From: Solirubrobacterales bacterium
Lineage (GTDB): Bacteria > Actinomycetota > Thermoleophilia > Solirubrobacterales > Solirubrobacteraceae
Direction of reading: 5' to 3'
Length of the DNA: 64,000 nucleotides
Assembly (NCBI GenBank): GCA_019240115.1
Contig: JAFAYV010000031.1
Span: forward strand, 1-64,000
Below the pieces are notes generated by a model. That model ran no database searches. It saw only the letters and a list, made by a program, of their open reading frames with translations, and was not told the origin of the DNA. Positions 39,960-48,000 of this stretch are shown piece after piece (the stretch's first letter is position 1; every line of letters begins with the position of its first letter). A program made the position numbers and the translations under genes.

Positions 39960-40904
39960 ATGCCCAACGAGATGTCAGACGCCTATCAGTGGCACGGCCG
40001 CACGATGTTCGACAGCGCCGGCGAGAAGATCGGCAAGATCGACGAGATCTACGAGGACCCGGAGACCGGCAAGGCGGAATGGGCCACGGTGAATACCGGC
40101 CTCTTCGGCACCAAGTCCAATTTCGTACCGCTCGCGGGCGCCACGACCTCGGGCGAGGACGTGCGTGCTCACGTGACCAAGGCGCAGGTCAAGGACGCTC
40201 CCGGCGTCGAGGCCGCCGGCGAGCTCTCCGAGCAGGAGGAACAGCACCTGTTCGAGCACTACGGGGTGCCCTACACCCAGGAGGGATCGACCACGGCTCA
40301 GGGCGCGCCCCAGGCGGGCGAGCCCGCCCGCGGGCGCCAGGCAACCGCCGATCGGACGGACGAGTATGCCGGCGGGCGCCAGGAGACCGTCGGTGAGACG
40401 GGCGAGTATGCCGGCGGGCGCCGGGAGACCGCCGGCCGTGGCGGTGAGGGACACCGTGAGCGTTCGGGAGAGCGCGGGGTCGAGGGGCACGATGTGTCGG
40501 GTCCGACCACCGACGAGGCGATGACCCGTTCCGAAGAGGAGCTGCGGGTCGGCACCCAGCGGCGCGAGGCCGGCCGCGCGCGGCTGCGCAAGTACGTGGT
40601 CACCGACATGGAGACGCGCACGGTCCCGGTCCAGCGCGAAGAGGTGCGCGTCGAGCGCGAGCCGATCACCGAGGCCAACCGCGAAGCGGCGATGGCCGGC
40701 GGCGAGATGACCGATGAGGAGCACGAGGTCGTCCTGCACGAGGACGAGGTGCTCGTCGACAAGCACGCCGTGCCCAAGGAGCGCGTCGCACTTGGCAAGG
40801 ACGTCGTGACCGACGAGCAGCAGGTCACCGAGGAGGTCCGCAAGGAGGAGATCGACACCGAGGGCCTGGAGGCCGGTGAGCGAGGGGGTCGCCGAGGCCG
40901 CTGA
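39960..40904 (+). CDS. PRC-barrel + DUF2382 (YsnF-like) stress protein
   Basis: Protein of 314 residues. PRC barrel at 8-95 (YQWHGRTMFDSAGEKIGKID, VKDAPGVEAAGELSEQEEQH, FEHYGVPYT). A disordered linker (about 105-190) contains a repeated EYAGGRxET unit. DUF2382 lies at 195-305: RLRKYVVTDMETRTVPVQRE, REPITEANREAAMAGGEMTD, EVLVDKHAVPKERVALGKDV, EEVRKEEIDTEG. This domain pair is characteristic of general-stress YsnF/AvaK-like proteins. GGAG precedes the ATG at 39960. It shares the PRC module and the xHYGxxYT tail with the protein at 30602. Confidence 0.9.
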   Translation: MPNEMSDAYQWHGRTMFDSAGEKIGKIDEIYEDPETGKAEWATVNTGLFGTKSNFVPLAGATTSGEDVRAHVTKAQVKDAPGVEAAGELSEQEEQHLFEHYGVPYTQEGSTTAQGAPQAGEPARGRQATADRTDEYAGGRQETVGETGEYAGGRRETAGRGGEGHRERSGERGVEGHDVSGPTTDEAMTRSEEELRVGTQRREAGRARLRKYVVTDMETRTVPVQREEVRVEREPITEANREAAMAGGEMTDEEHEVVLHEDEVLVDKHAVPKERVALGKDVVTDEQQVTEEVRKEEIDTEGLEAGERGGRRGR

Positions 40905-41033
40905 GCCGTCGTCCAGGACGAGGATCGCTTGCCGCCCCTCCCGGGCGGCAAGCGCGCCTCACCGTGGAGGTCCGCGTCGTCTTGAACCGCGGCACTCTCT
41001 GGGCACAGCCGCATCTCCGAGGAGGGGCCACCG

Positions 41034-41258
41034 ATGGCCGACGCACCAACCGGCAGCAGTTCCGCCGCATCGCGCGCGCCAGGCAACCCACGGCGCTTCA
41101 TCGTCATCGCACGTTTCGGACACCACCGGCGCATCCTTCGCGCCCCGGCCTCCCAGCTGAGCTCGACACGCGCTCCGCGAGGGACCGATACGGCCGATCG
41201 TGCCCCCGCCGGCGGCGACATGTCCGCCGGCACCGACGACCCACGTAGGCGGCGTTAA
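41034..41258 (+). CDS. Possible small basic protein
   Basis: A 74-codon frame with a strong GAGGAGG nine bases before the ATG. The product is Ala/Arg/Ser-rich (SRAPGNPRRFIVIARFGHHR, ending DDPRRRR) and has one short hydrophobic strand (RRFIVIARF). It is followed immediately by a long GC hairpin (41263-41305), supporting a transcribed unit. No family recognised; it could also be non-coding. Confidence 0.4.
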   Translation: MADAPTGSSSAASRAPGNPRRFIVIARFGHHRRILRAPASQLSSTRAPRGTDTADRAPAGGDMSAGTDDPRRRR

Positions 41259-41262
41259 CCTC

Positions 41263-41305
41263 AGCCCCCGCGCGCCGGGCGATTGCCCGGCCGCTCGCGG
41301 GGGCT
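41263..41305. terminator. Bidirectional-looking GC hairpin terminator
   Basis: AGCCCCCGCG (41263-41272) pairs exactly with CGCGGGGGCT (41296-41305), and inside it CCGGGC pairs with GCCCGG around a short loop, giving a very stable stem. It sits between the end of the plus-strand small ORF and the stop codon of the convergent Crp/Fnr gene, so it can end transcription from both sides. No T-run follows, as is common in high-GC actinobacteria. Confidence 0.65.
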
Positions 41306-42116
41306 AACCCGTGCTCGCCGGCTTCGACCCCGTCAGCGGAGGCACGACGGACTGGATGAGCCGGTCGACCCCCGGGAACTCGAAGCGATCGAGCGACGCG
41401 CGATCGATGAGCCAGCCGCCCGCCTCGGGGGTCAGCAGCCCCTTGTGGGCGAGCTTCGTCAGTCCGAGGCTGACGGTCGAGCGGCGCGCGCCGACCATGT
41501 GAGCCAGCGTGTCGTGGGTGACCGGGAGATGCACCCAGATGCCGTCCCCGCGCACGACGCCCTGGCGGTCGGCGATCGACCAGATGAGCCCCAGGAGTCG
41601 GTCCTCGACGCGCGGGAGCTGTGAGATCGCCTGCTGGAGCAGGGCGTGGCGCAGCTGCTGGGCGCCGCGCCTGAGGATCGCGGCCATCAGCGTCGGCCAG
41701 CGACGGCCGATCGCCAGCAGCCGATCGTCGAGCACCGCGACCGTGGCCGGCTCGAGCACCGACCAGCCCCAGCGCAGCGGGATCGAGTCGGTCTCGCGGC
41801 CGTCGAGCAGGACGAGCTCGCCGGGAGTGATCAGGCGCGTGCACGACCGGCCCATCATCGACACGTCGATCGTCACCGCTCCGGCGAGCAGCAGGAACCC
41901 GTGAGCGTCGCCACGGACACCACGTTCATCCGCGAGCCGCTCGGGTCCCCAGGGACCCGGGTCGAACCTCAGCTTGGGCACGATCGCGTGTTCGCTCGCC
42001 TGGACGAGCTCATCGCCTTCGAGCTCTGCGGCCAGCTCCGGGTCGACGTCGAGCAGGCGCACCCCGCGGGGAACCCACGGCTCCCCGGCGACGTCCCGAG
42101 AAACGGCCTCCGCCAT
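41304..42116 (-). CDS. Crp/Fnr-family transcriptional regulator
   Basis: Regulator of 270 residues. The N-terminal cyclic-nucleotide-type barrel spans about 25-140 (HGFLLLAGAVTIDVSMMGRS, RLITPGELVLLDGRE) and is followed by a dimer helix (LRRGAQQLRHALLQQAISQL). The C-terminal winged HTH_Crp is at 185-250: LPRVEDRLLGLIWSIADRQG, WVHLPVTHDTLAHMVGARRS, TVSLGLTKLAHKGLLTPEAG. Cysteine clusters for an FeS sensor are absent and the usual cAMP-binding R-S is not evident, so the ligand is unknown. The ATG is preceded by a GAGGC-like site. It is divergent from a small ORF at 42326. Confidence 0.9.
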   Translation of the reverse strand: MAEAVSRDVAGEPWVPRGVRLLDVDPELAAELEGDELVQASEHAIVPKLRFDPGPWGPERLADERGVRGDAHGFLLLAGAVTIDVSMMGRSCTRLITPGELVLLDGRETDSIPLRWGWSVLEPATVAVLDDRLLAIGRRWPTLMAAILRRGAQQLRHALLQQAISQLPRVEDRLLGLIWSIADRQGVVRGDGIWVHLPVTHDTLAHMVGARRSTVSLGLTKLAHKGLLTPEAGGWLIDRASLDRFEFPGVDRLIQSVVPPLTGSKPASTG

Positions 42117-42325
42117 CTACAAATTGTACCGCCGGCCTCGGCGATCCGGCCCGCATGACGAACCACAGCGCCCGGAAGACGGCGCGGGCGGGAGCCCGTC
42201 GTCGGGTCGGCGACGCTGCGTCCGGGCCGACGGGTCGCGACGAATCCGGGCAGGTTTGGGTTTGCGCCGTGTGCTAGGGGCAGAAGTCATTTGCATGTAC
42301 TTGCACGACCACCGTCTTTCTTGAC

Positions 42326-42583
42326 ATGGACGACGCCTACGCCCAGTTCATGATCGCGATCGTCGAACTGTGCTTGTCGGCCGACCTGGCGGGATTGCGG
42401 GTCGAGGTGCTCACCACCGGCGGTCTGCAGATCGAGGGGGTGCCGACATCGATCCGTCAGGCCGAGGACGAGGGCCAGGTCGACTCGACCGGCTATGCGC
42501 GAACGTTTCGCATCAACGACGCGCTCGTCAACCTCGATGACATCACCCAGTGCACCATCCATGCCCCCGCGCTGCGCGCTTGA
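42326..42583 (+). CDS. Conserved small protein, unknown
   Basis: Protein of 85 residues: MDDAYAQFMIAIVELCLSAD, GLRVEVLTTGGLQIEGVPTS, SIRQAEDEGQVDSTGYARTF, RINDALVNLDDITQCTIHAP. The predicted small beta-barrel with N-terminal helix resembles Hfq/Sm-like or ribosome-maturation RimP C-terminal barrels in strand pattern only. Soluble and acidic. It is convergent with the membrane protein gene at 42590. Function unknown. Confidence 0.7.
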   Translation: MDDAYAQFMIAIVELCLSADLAGLRVEVLTTGGLQIEGVPTSIRQAEDEGQVDSTGYARTFRINDALVNLDDITQCTIHAPALRA

Positions 42584-42589
42584 GGCGCG

Positions 42590-43019
42590 TCAGCGCGTCA
42601 GCCGCCTCAGCGTCTGAGCGACGGCCGCCCCGTAGAGCAGGTGAAAGCCGAGGTCGGGCGCGATCGACGACGTCGGCATCTCCCAGACGGGCGGGGAGAG
42701 CGCCACGGCGGGCAGCTCCCCCAGGCTGGCGGCCCAGACGACCAGCGCGAACGCCGGCCCGTGGCCGGGCCGCCGGGCGCCCAGTCCATACAGCGCGCCC
42801 CAGCTGATTCCGTAGAGCCAGTGCATCGCGTTGTTCAGCGCGGTGGTGCGCTCGTCGGAGATCTCGCGCTGCAGCACGCCACGGATGAGCCGCTTGCCGA
42901 CCTCGGCGGGTACGGTGCTGCCCTCCGTAGACGATCCACGAGGGCCTGGCCTTGCCGGCATGGATGAGATCGCGCAGCTCGCGCTGGTAGGCCTTGACGT
43001 TGGCCTGGCCGGTTCCCAT
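42590..43019 (-). pseudogene. Membrane protein gene with one frameshift
   Basis: From the ATG at 43019 (GGAGG eight bases before it) the frame reads MGTGQANVKAYQRELRDLIH and ARPSWIVYGG, then a one-base shift near 42925 leads to TVPAEVGKRLIRGVLQREIS, NAMHWLYGISWGALYGLGAR, PAFALVVWAASLGELPAVAL and LGFHLLYGAAVAQTLRRLTR. Both parts look well conserved and fit one 140-residue membrane protein. Only a single indel separates them, so this could be a recent mutation or a sequence error rather than old decay. Confidence 0.7.
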
Positions 43020-43109
43020 CCCCATCCCCTCCGGAGCGTGAAAATCAGGAGCGTCGCGCGGTCCGCTACCCCGTCGTTGAGCGCGCGACGCACTTTCCGT
43101 GGTCCCGTC

Positions 43110-43133
43110 CGGTGTGCGGTCCGGAAGGACGGG
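43110..43133 (+). promoter_or_regulatory. Near-match SigB/SigF-type promoter
   Basis: GTGT (43110-43113) and GGGTA (43129-43133) are separated by 15 bases, one mismatch from the GTTT-N(12-15)-GGGTA consensus. The HAD phosphatase ATG lies 17 bases further on. Confidence 0.4.
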
Positions 43134-43149
43134 TAACCACGACCGGCAG

Positions 43150-43803
43150 ATGGCGGTCGCGATCCTCGACATCGACGGCACGTTGGTGGACACCAACTAC
43201 CAGCACACCGAATCGTGGTTCCGCGCGTTCCTGCGCCACGAGATCGTGTTGCCGATGTGGCAGATCCACCGGCGGATCGGGATGGGGGGCGACCAGGTCG
43301 TCGGCTCGCTGTGCGGCGAGGGCGTCGAGAGCGAGCACGGCGACTCGCTCCGGGCCGCCGAGGCCGACGAGTACGGCGCGCTGATCGGCGAGGTCCAGGT
43401 CATGGACGGCGCGCGACGGCTGCTGCAGGATCTCAAGCAACGTGGGCACACCGTCGTCCTGGCGAGCTCGGCCAAGACCGGGGAGGTCGACCACTATCTC
43501 GATCTGCTCGACGCCCGCGATCTCGCCGACGGATGGACGACCTCCGCCGACGTCGAGGCGACCAAGCCCCACCCCGATCTCGTCGGCGCCGCCCTCGACA
43601 AGGTCGACGGGCAGGATCAGACGGCGATCATGATCGGCGACACGCCGTGGGACATCGCGGCGGCGCGACAGCTCGACGTCGGCACTCTGGCCGTGATGAC
43701 CGGCGGCTTCGCCGAGTCAGAGCTCCGCGACGCCGGAGCCCTCGCGGTGTTCGAGTCCGTCGCGGACCTCGACCGGCGGCTCGGCGAGACGCCGCTCGGG
43801 TGA
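43150..43803 (+). CDS. HAD-family hydrolase, phosphoglycolate-phosphatase-like
   Basis: Hydrolase of 217 residues. Motif I AILDIDGTLVDTNYQHTESW (nucleophile Asp and D+2 acid), helical cap (FRAFLRHEIVLPMWQIHRRI, GGDQVVGSLCG), motif II VVLASSAKTG, motif III Lys in ATKPHPDLVGAAL and motif IV MIGDTPWDIAAARQLDVGTL. I chose the ATG at 43150 because the fold starts there; an earlier start at 43099 adds no conserved residues. The last residues (DLDRRLGETPLG) are encoded by the first copy of a 41-bp tandem repeat that continues after the stop. Substrate is a small phosphate ester, not otherwise defined. Confidence 0.9.
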   Translation: MAVAILDIDGTLVDTNYQHTESWFRAFLRHEIVLPMWQIHRRIGMGGDQVVGSLCGEGVESEHGDSLRAAEADEYGALIGEVQVMDGARRLLQDLKQRGHTVVLASSAKTGEVDHYLDLLDARDLADGWTTSADVEATKPHPDLVGAALDKVDGQDQTAIMIGDTPWDIAAARQLDVGTLAVMTGGFAESELRDAGALAVFESVADLDRRLGETPLG

Positions 43804-43867
43804 TCGACCTCGACCGGCGGCTCGGCGAGACGCCGCCCGGGTGATCGACCTCGACCGGCGGCTCGGC
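43765..43867. repeat. 41-bp tandem repeat across the HAD stop codon
   Basis: A 41-bp unit starting GACCTCGACCGGCGGCTCGG begins at 43765, 43806 and 43847 (2.5 copies). The first copy encodes the HAD C-terminus and carries the TGA; the second and third lie downstream. Each copy would re-create a start of the same reading frame followed by TGA, so slippage would change the C-terminus. Confidence 0.85.
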
Positions 43868-43936
43868 ACCTACGGGCGCACGTCGGGGTCTCCGGATCGG
43901 ATGACGCCGGGCCGTTCGCCAAGCAACATCTTCCGT

Positions 43937-43959
43937 GTTTCGCCGAAGGCCGAGGGGTA
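43937..43959 (+). promoter_or_regulatory. SigB/SigF-type promoter of the oxidase operon
   Basis: GTTT (43937-43940) and GGGTA (43955-43959) are separated by 14 bases, matching the group-3 alternative sigma consensus GTTT-N(12-15)-GGGTA. It lies just before the open frame of subunit II. A matching sigma factor is encoded at 61244. Confidence 0.55.
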
Positions 43960-44161
43960 GGCTGTCCGGGCCCCGAGGCCCCCGACGACCCGATCGCTCA
44001 CGCGCGTCCCCCAGACATTCCGCCGTCGTTGTGCTCCGCGCAGGCGCGCCGCAACGGCGCTGGCGCTCGGCGGCGCCGGGCTGCTCGCCGGCTGCGGCAA
44101 GCAGTCGATCCTGTCGAACCGAAGCCCACAGGCCCACGACATCACGGTCCTGTGGTGGTGG

Positions 44162-45034
44162 ATGCTGGCGGCCTCGGTGGTCGTGTTCGCCGGGGCGGTG
44201 GGTCTGCTGGTCGTCGCCTACCTTCGCCGCGGCGTCCGGGGGCTGCCGTTCTTCGGCGAGCGCGAGAGCGTGCCCGAGGGCATGGTGTTGGTGTTCGGGA
44301 TCGGCGTCCCGCTGGTAGCGCTGGTGGCGCTGTTCGGCGTCTCCGACGTCTACCTCGTCAAGCAGACCTCGCCCCCGAACCCGAGCACGACCGCGATGAC
44401 GATCAACGTCATCGGCCATCAGTACTGGTGGGAGATGCGATACCCCGGCACCCCGGTGATCACCGCGAACGAGCTGCACATGCCCGTCGACACGCGGGTC
44501 AACATCGTCGCCACCTCCGCCGACGTCATCCACAGCTTTTGGGTGCCGGCGCTGAACCGCAAGATCGACATGGTCCCCGGCCGGCGCAACCGGGTGCTGC
44601 TGTACGCGAACCAGCCCGGCGAATACCGCGGTCAGTGCTCGCAGTTCTGCGGAATGCAGCACGCGCACATGGCCATGATCGTGTTCGCGCAGCGTCCCGC
44701 GCAGTACCGGGCCTGGCTGGCCAACGAGGAGCGGTCGGCGATGACCCCGACCACGGCGGCCGCCCGCGCCGGTGAGCGCGACTTCATGAACGATCAATGC
44801 GCCAGCTGCCACTACATCGCCGGCACTCCGGCGCAGGGTTTCATCGGCCCGGCGCTGACCCATCTCGCCGACCGCACCACGCTGGGCGCCAACGAGATCC
44901 CCAACCGGCCCGCGTGGCTGGCAGCGTGGATCCGCAACCCGCAGGCCATCAAGCCCGGCGTCCGGATGCCGGACCTGGGCCTCGGCGACAATGCGATCGG
45001 CCAGCTGGTCGCCTACCTCGACGGGCTGCACTGA
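44162..45034 (+). CDS. ctaC: Cytochrome c oxidase subunit II fused to cytochrome c
   Basis: At least 290 residues. Two helices (WWWMLAASVVVFAGAVGLLV and GMVLVFGIGVPLVALVALFG) are followed by a cupredoxin domain with the CuA site (SADVIHSFWVPALN, then CSQFCGMQHAHM), then a C-terminal cytochrome c domain with heme motif CASCH and distal Met in PGVRMPDLG. The same frame is open back to 43961 and contains a lipobox (GLLAGC, Cys codon at 44093), so the native protein is surely longer and lipid-anchored. However no ATG, GTG or TTG exists in that stretch; the ATG at 44162 is the first standard start. A CTG at 44060 or an indel may explain this. The cytochrome fusion marks a caa3-type enzyme. Confidence 0.92.
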   Translation: MLAASVVVFAGAVGLLVVAYLRRGVRGLPFFGERESVPEGMVLVFGIGVPLVALVALFGVSDVYLVKQTSPPNPSTTAMTINVIGHQYWWEMRYPGTPVITANELHMPVDTRVNIVATSADVIHSFWVPALNRKIDMVPGRRNRVLLYANQPGEYRGQCSQFCGMQHAHMAMIVFAQRPAQYRAWLANEERSAMTPTTAAARAGERDFMNDQCASCHYIAGTPAQGFIGPALTHLADRTTLGANEIPNRPAWLAAWIRNPQAIKPGVRMPDLGLGDNAIGQLVAYLDGLH

Positions 45035-46935
45035 TGGCGATCAACGTCACCCCCCAGGGCCAGCAGCATGTCGAGCGTCTGGAGCGGGTGTGGACCGAGC
45101 GCCCAGGCCTCGTCGGATGGCTGACCACCACCAACCACAAGCGGATCGGGATCCTGTACTTCTTCGCCTCGCTGGCGTTCTTCGGCGCCGGCGGGGTCGA
45201 GGCGCTGCTCATCCGCACCCAGCTGATCGGCCCCAACGGCCACGTGCTCTCACCCGCCGCCTACGACGAGGTGTTCACGATGCACGGGATCACGATGATC
45301 TTCCTGTTCGTGATCCCGATGACCACCGGGGCCTTCGGCAACTACCTGCTCCCGTTGATGATCGGGGCGCGGGACATGGCGTTCCCCCGGCTCAACGCGC
45401 TGTCGTTCTGGGTCTTCCTTGGCTCGGGGCTGTTCCTGTATGTCGCCCTCCTGCAGGGCCATGCCCCGAACTCCGGGTGGTTTGACTACGTGCCGCTCGC
45501 CTCCAAGGAGTTCGACCCGGGCAACAACATCGACTTCTACGGCTACGGGCTGATCTTCAACGGGATCGCGAGCACGATGACCGTGATCAACTTCATCGTC
45601 ACCATCTTCAAGCTGCGCGCGCCCGGCATGTCGCTCAACCGGATGCCCCTGTTCTGCTTCGCCTTCCTGGCGGTGGCCTTCGCGCTGCTGTTCGCGCTGC
45701 CGTCGCTGAGCATCGCCTGCCTGTTCCTCGAGCTGGATCGCCAGCTCGGCTTTCACTTCTATGACGTCGCGCAGGGCGGCGATCCGCTGCTGTGGCAGAA
45801 CCTGTTCTGGATCTTCGGCCATCCCGAGGTCTACATCATCATCCTGCCCGCGTTCGGGATTGCGACCTCGATCATCCCCGCCTTCTCGCACCGGCGGATG
45901 GTGTTCTTCCCGCTTGTCGCGCTGGCCGAGATCCTCGTGGCGTTCCTCGGCTTCGGCGTGTGGGTGCATCACATGTTCACGGTCGGCTTTTCAAGTCTGA
46001 CCTACGTGTACTTCGCCGCCGCCAGCCTGATCATCACGATCCCGTCGGCGATCCAGATCTTCGCCTGGATCGCGACGATCCTCACCGGCACGCCCGTCTT
46101 CCGCACGCCGATGTTGTTCATCGTCGGCTTCATCGTGTACTTCATCATCGGGGGGCTCTCGGGTATCACCGTGGCGGCGATCCCATTCGATCAACAGGTG
46201 CACGACAGCTATTACATCGTCGCGCACTTCCACTTCGTCATCTTCGGCGCCGCGGTGTTCCCGATCCTCGGTGGCATGTACTTCTGGTTTCCCAAGGTGA
46301 CAGGTCGGATGTACGACGAGCGCGTGGGCAAGATCAGCTTCTGGCTGACGTTCATCGGGACGTTCGTGACCTTCTTCCCGATGCACATCGTCGGGATCCT
46401 CGGCATGCCGCGGCGCAACTACACCTATCCGCCGGGGTTGGGCTGGTCGCTGCTGAACTTCATCGAGTCGATCGGCGCCTACCTGCTCGCCGTCGGGCTC
46501 GTTCTGATCGTCGCCAACCTGGTGGTCAGTCGCTTCCGCGGGGCGCCCGCGGGACGCAACCCGATGGAGGGCGACACGCTCGAATGGTCGACGACCTCGC
46601 CGCCGCCGCCGTACAACTACGCGGTCATCCCCACCGTCACCAGCCCGTATCCGATGTGGGAACCGCAGGACCGCGAGGCCGACGACGCCCGGCTGGACCG
46701 CGGCGAGGGCGTGCTCCCGGAGGGTCATCAGACCCCGGCGACGACGGTGCAGGATGCGCAACTCGACGAGATCCTGGCGATGCCCCCGCACTCCGCGTGG
46801 CCGCCGCTGCTGGCGCTGATGATCACCGGCGTGTTCGCGATGCTGCTGATGCACCACTACTGGATCGCCGTCGGCTTCGGCGCCGTCTGCGGGATGACGC
46901 TGCTCGCGTGGCATCGACACGGAGTGGAGGCGTGA
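45034..46935 (+). CDS. ctaD: Cytochrome c oxidase subunit I with subunit IV-like tail
   Basis: Catalytic heme-copper subunit of 633 residues. Low-spin heme and CuB ligands are in TMHGITMIFLFVIPM, the cross-linked IFGHPEVYIIILP, WVHHMFTVG and AHFHFVIFGAAVFP. Twelve core helices end near residue 510. A 60-residue linker (PYPMWEPQDREADDARLDRG) then leads to two additional helices, WPPLLALMITGVFAMLLMHH and WIAVGFGAVCGMTLLAWHRH, which resemble a separate subunit IV (CtaF/COX4_pro type) fused in frame. Its ATG overlaps the ctaC stop by one base (TGATG). It reduces O2 to water while pumping protons. Confidence 0.96.
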   Translation: MAINVTPQGQQHVERLERVWTERPGLVGWLTTTNHKRIGILYFFASLAFFGAGGVEALLIRTQLIGPNGHVLSPAAYDEVFTMHGITMIFLFVIPMTTGAFGNYLLPLMIGARDMAFPRLNALSFWVFLGSGLFLYVALLQGHAPNSGWFDYVPLASKEFDPGNNIDFYGYGLIFNGIASTMTVINFIVTIFKLRAPGMSLNRMPLFCFAFLAVAFALLFALPSLSIACLFLELDRQLGFHFYDVAQGGDPLLWQNLFWIFGHPEVYIIILPAFGIATSIIPAFSHRRMVFFPLVALAEILVAFLGFGVWVHHMFTVGFSSLTYVYFAAASLIITIPSAIQIFAWIATILTGTPVFRTPMLFIVGFIVYFIIGGLSGITVAAIPFDQQVHDSYYIVAHFHFVIFGAAVFPILGGMYFWFPKVTGRMYDERVGKISFWLTFIGTFVTFFPMHIVGILGMPRRNYTYPPGLGWSLLNFIESIGAYLLAVGLVLIVANLVVSRFRGAPAGRNPMEGDTLEWSTTSPPPPYNYAVIPTVTSPYPMWEPQDREADDARLDRGEGVLPEGHQTPATTVQDAQLDEILAMPPHSAWPPLLALMITGVFAMLLMHHYWIAVGFGAVCGMTLLAWHRHGVEA

Positions 46936-47588
46936 CCGGCTCCGGCGCCTCCGAACGCGTGCACGGCTCAGATGCACCCGCTCCCCGCAGCGCCGCGGCT
47001 CAGGTCGCCGCCGCCTCCGTGGCCGCCCGGCGCCGGTCGCAGCCGAACGGGTGGTGGGGGATGGCGCTGTTCCTGTGCTCCGAGGTGACGCTGTTCGGAA
47101 CGCTGATCGGCACCTACTTCTATCTCGACTTCGACGCGCACGCGTGGCCGCCGGCCGGGGTCAAGGCCCCGAGCGTCGTCCTGCCCCTCGTGGGCACGGC
47201 GTGTCTGCTGACGACCAGCCTGCCGATGGCGCTCGCCGCTCGCGCGGCGCGCCACGGCCGGCGGGCGAACGTGATCGCGCTTGTCAGCGGCGCGATGATC
47301 GTCCAGGGCCTGTACCTGGCGCTGCAGATCCTGCTCTTCCGCCACGACCTGCGTGACTTCCGTCCGCAGGCGACCGCGTACGGATCGATCTACTTCACGC
47401 TGCTCGCCGCGCACCACGCGCACGTCCTCCTGGGGATCCTGCTCGAGCTGGCGGTGCTGTGGCAGGTGGCCACCAAGGGCCTGACCAACTACTGGCTGAT
47501 CGGCGTGCGCGCCACCGCGCTGTACTGGCACGTCGTCAACGTGCTGGCGGTCTTCGTCGTCCTCACCCAGCTGAGCCCGACGCTGTGA
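46932..47588 (+). CDS. ctaE: Cytochrome c oxidase subunit III
   Basis: Membrane subunit of 218 residues. After a 35-residue polar N-terminus, five helices follow: GMALFLCSEVTLFGTLIGTY (the WG...F..SE..FF motif), VLPLVGTACLLTTSLPMALA, VIALVSGAMIVQGLYLALQI, FTLLAAHHAHVLLGILLELA (HHxHVxxG) and YWHVVNVLAVFVVLTQLSP (WHxxD/N). It begins with GTG overlapping the ctaD stop (GTGA). A 14-bp direct repeat (TGAGCCCGACGCTG) straddles its stop codon. Confidence 0.95.
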   Translation: MTGSGASERVHGSDAPAPRSAAAQVAAASVAARRRSQPNGWWGMALFLCSEVTLFGTLIGTYFYLDFDAHAWPPAGVKAPSVVLPLVGTACLLTTSLPMALAARAARHGRRANVIALVSGAMIVQGLYLALQILLFRHDLRDFRPQATAYGSIYFTLLAAHHAHVLLGILLELAVLWQVATKGLTNYWLIGVRATALYWHVVNVLAVFVVLTQLSPTL

Positions 47589-47598
47589 GCCCGACGCT

Positions 47599-48000
47599 GT
47601 GAGCCCGCCGCCCTCGGACCGGATGGTGTGGTTCGCGGTGCTCGGCGGCGCCGTCGCCTGGACGATCCAGTTCGTGATCAACCTCGGGTTCACGTTCGCG
47701 CAGTGCGACCAGCCGATCCAGCGCTGGGCGCTGCCGGTGCACGGCTGGGAGATCGGCCTGTCGGTGGTGGCGGCGGCGGTCACCGTCGCCGCCGCCGCGG
47801 CGTCGCTGCGCATCTTCCTGCGCACCTACCGACTCGACCACGTCGCCGAGGTCGAGCGCGAGGGCCGCGGCGAGGCGCCGCCGCTGGGCCGGATCAACTT
47901 CCTGGCGATGATCGGCCTGACGGTCAACTTCCTGACCCTGATGATCGTCGTCCTGACCGCGATCGGCGCTCCGCTGCTGCCCGTCTGCCAGCAGGCATGA
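47599..48000 (+). CDS. Unknown three-helix protein inside the bcc-oxidase operon
   Basis: Protein of 133 residues with three helices: MVWFAVLGGAVAWTIQFVIN, WEIGLSVVAAAVTVAAAAAS and FLAMIGLTVNFLTLMIVVLT. It has a short periplasmic loop with one Cys (TFAQCDQPIQRWALPVHG) and a terminal Cys (LLPVCQQA). These two cysteines, both on the same predicted side, could form a disulfide or hold a cofactor. It is located between ctaE and qcrC with overlapping ends (its stop overlaps the qcrC ATG), so it is expressed together with the complex. I do not recognise the family; it may be an accessory subunit or assembly factor. Confidence 0.75.
   Translation: MSPPPSDRMVWFAVLGGAVAWTIQFVINLGFTFAQCDQPIQRWALPVHGWEIGLSVVAAAVTVAAAAASLRIFLRTYRLDHVAEVEREGRGEAPPLGRINFLAMIGLTVNFLTLMIVVLTAIGAPLLPVCQQA

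Noticed and set aside
43628-45031. 467-codon minus-strand frame opposite ctaC
   Set aside because: Antisense shadow of ctaC and of the 41-bp repeat; no recognisable protein.
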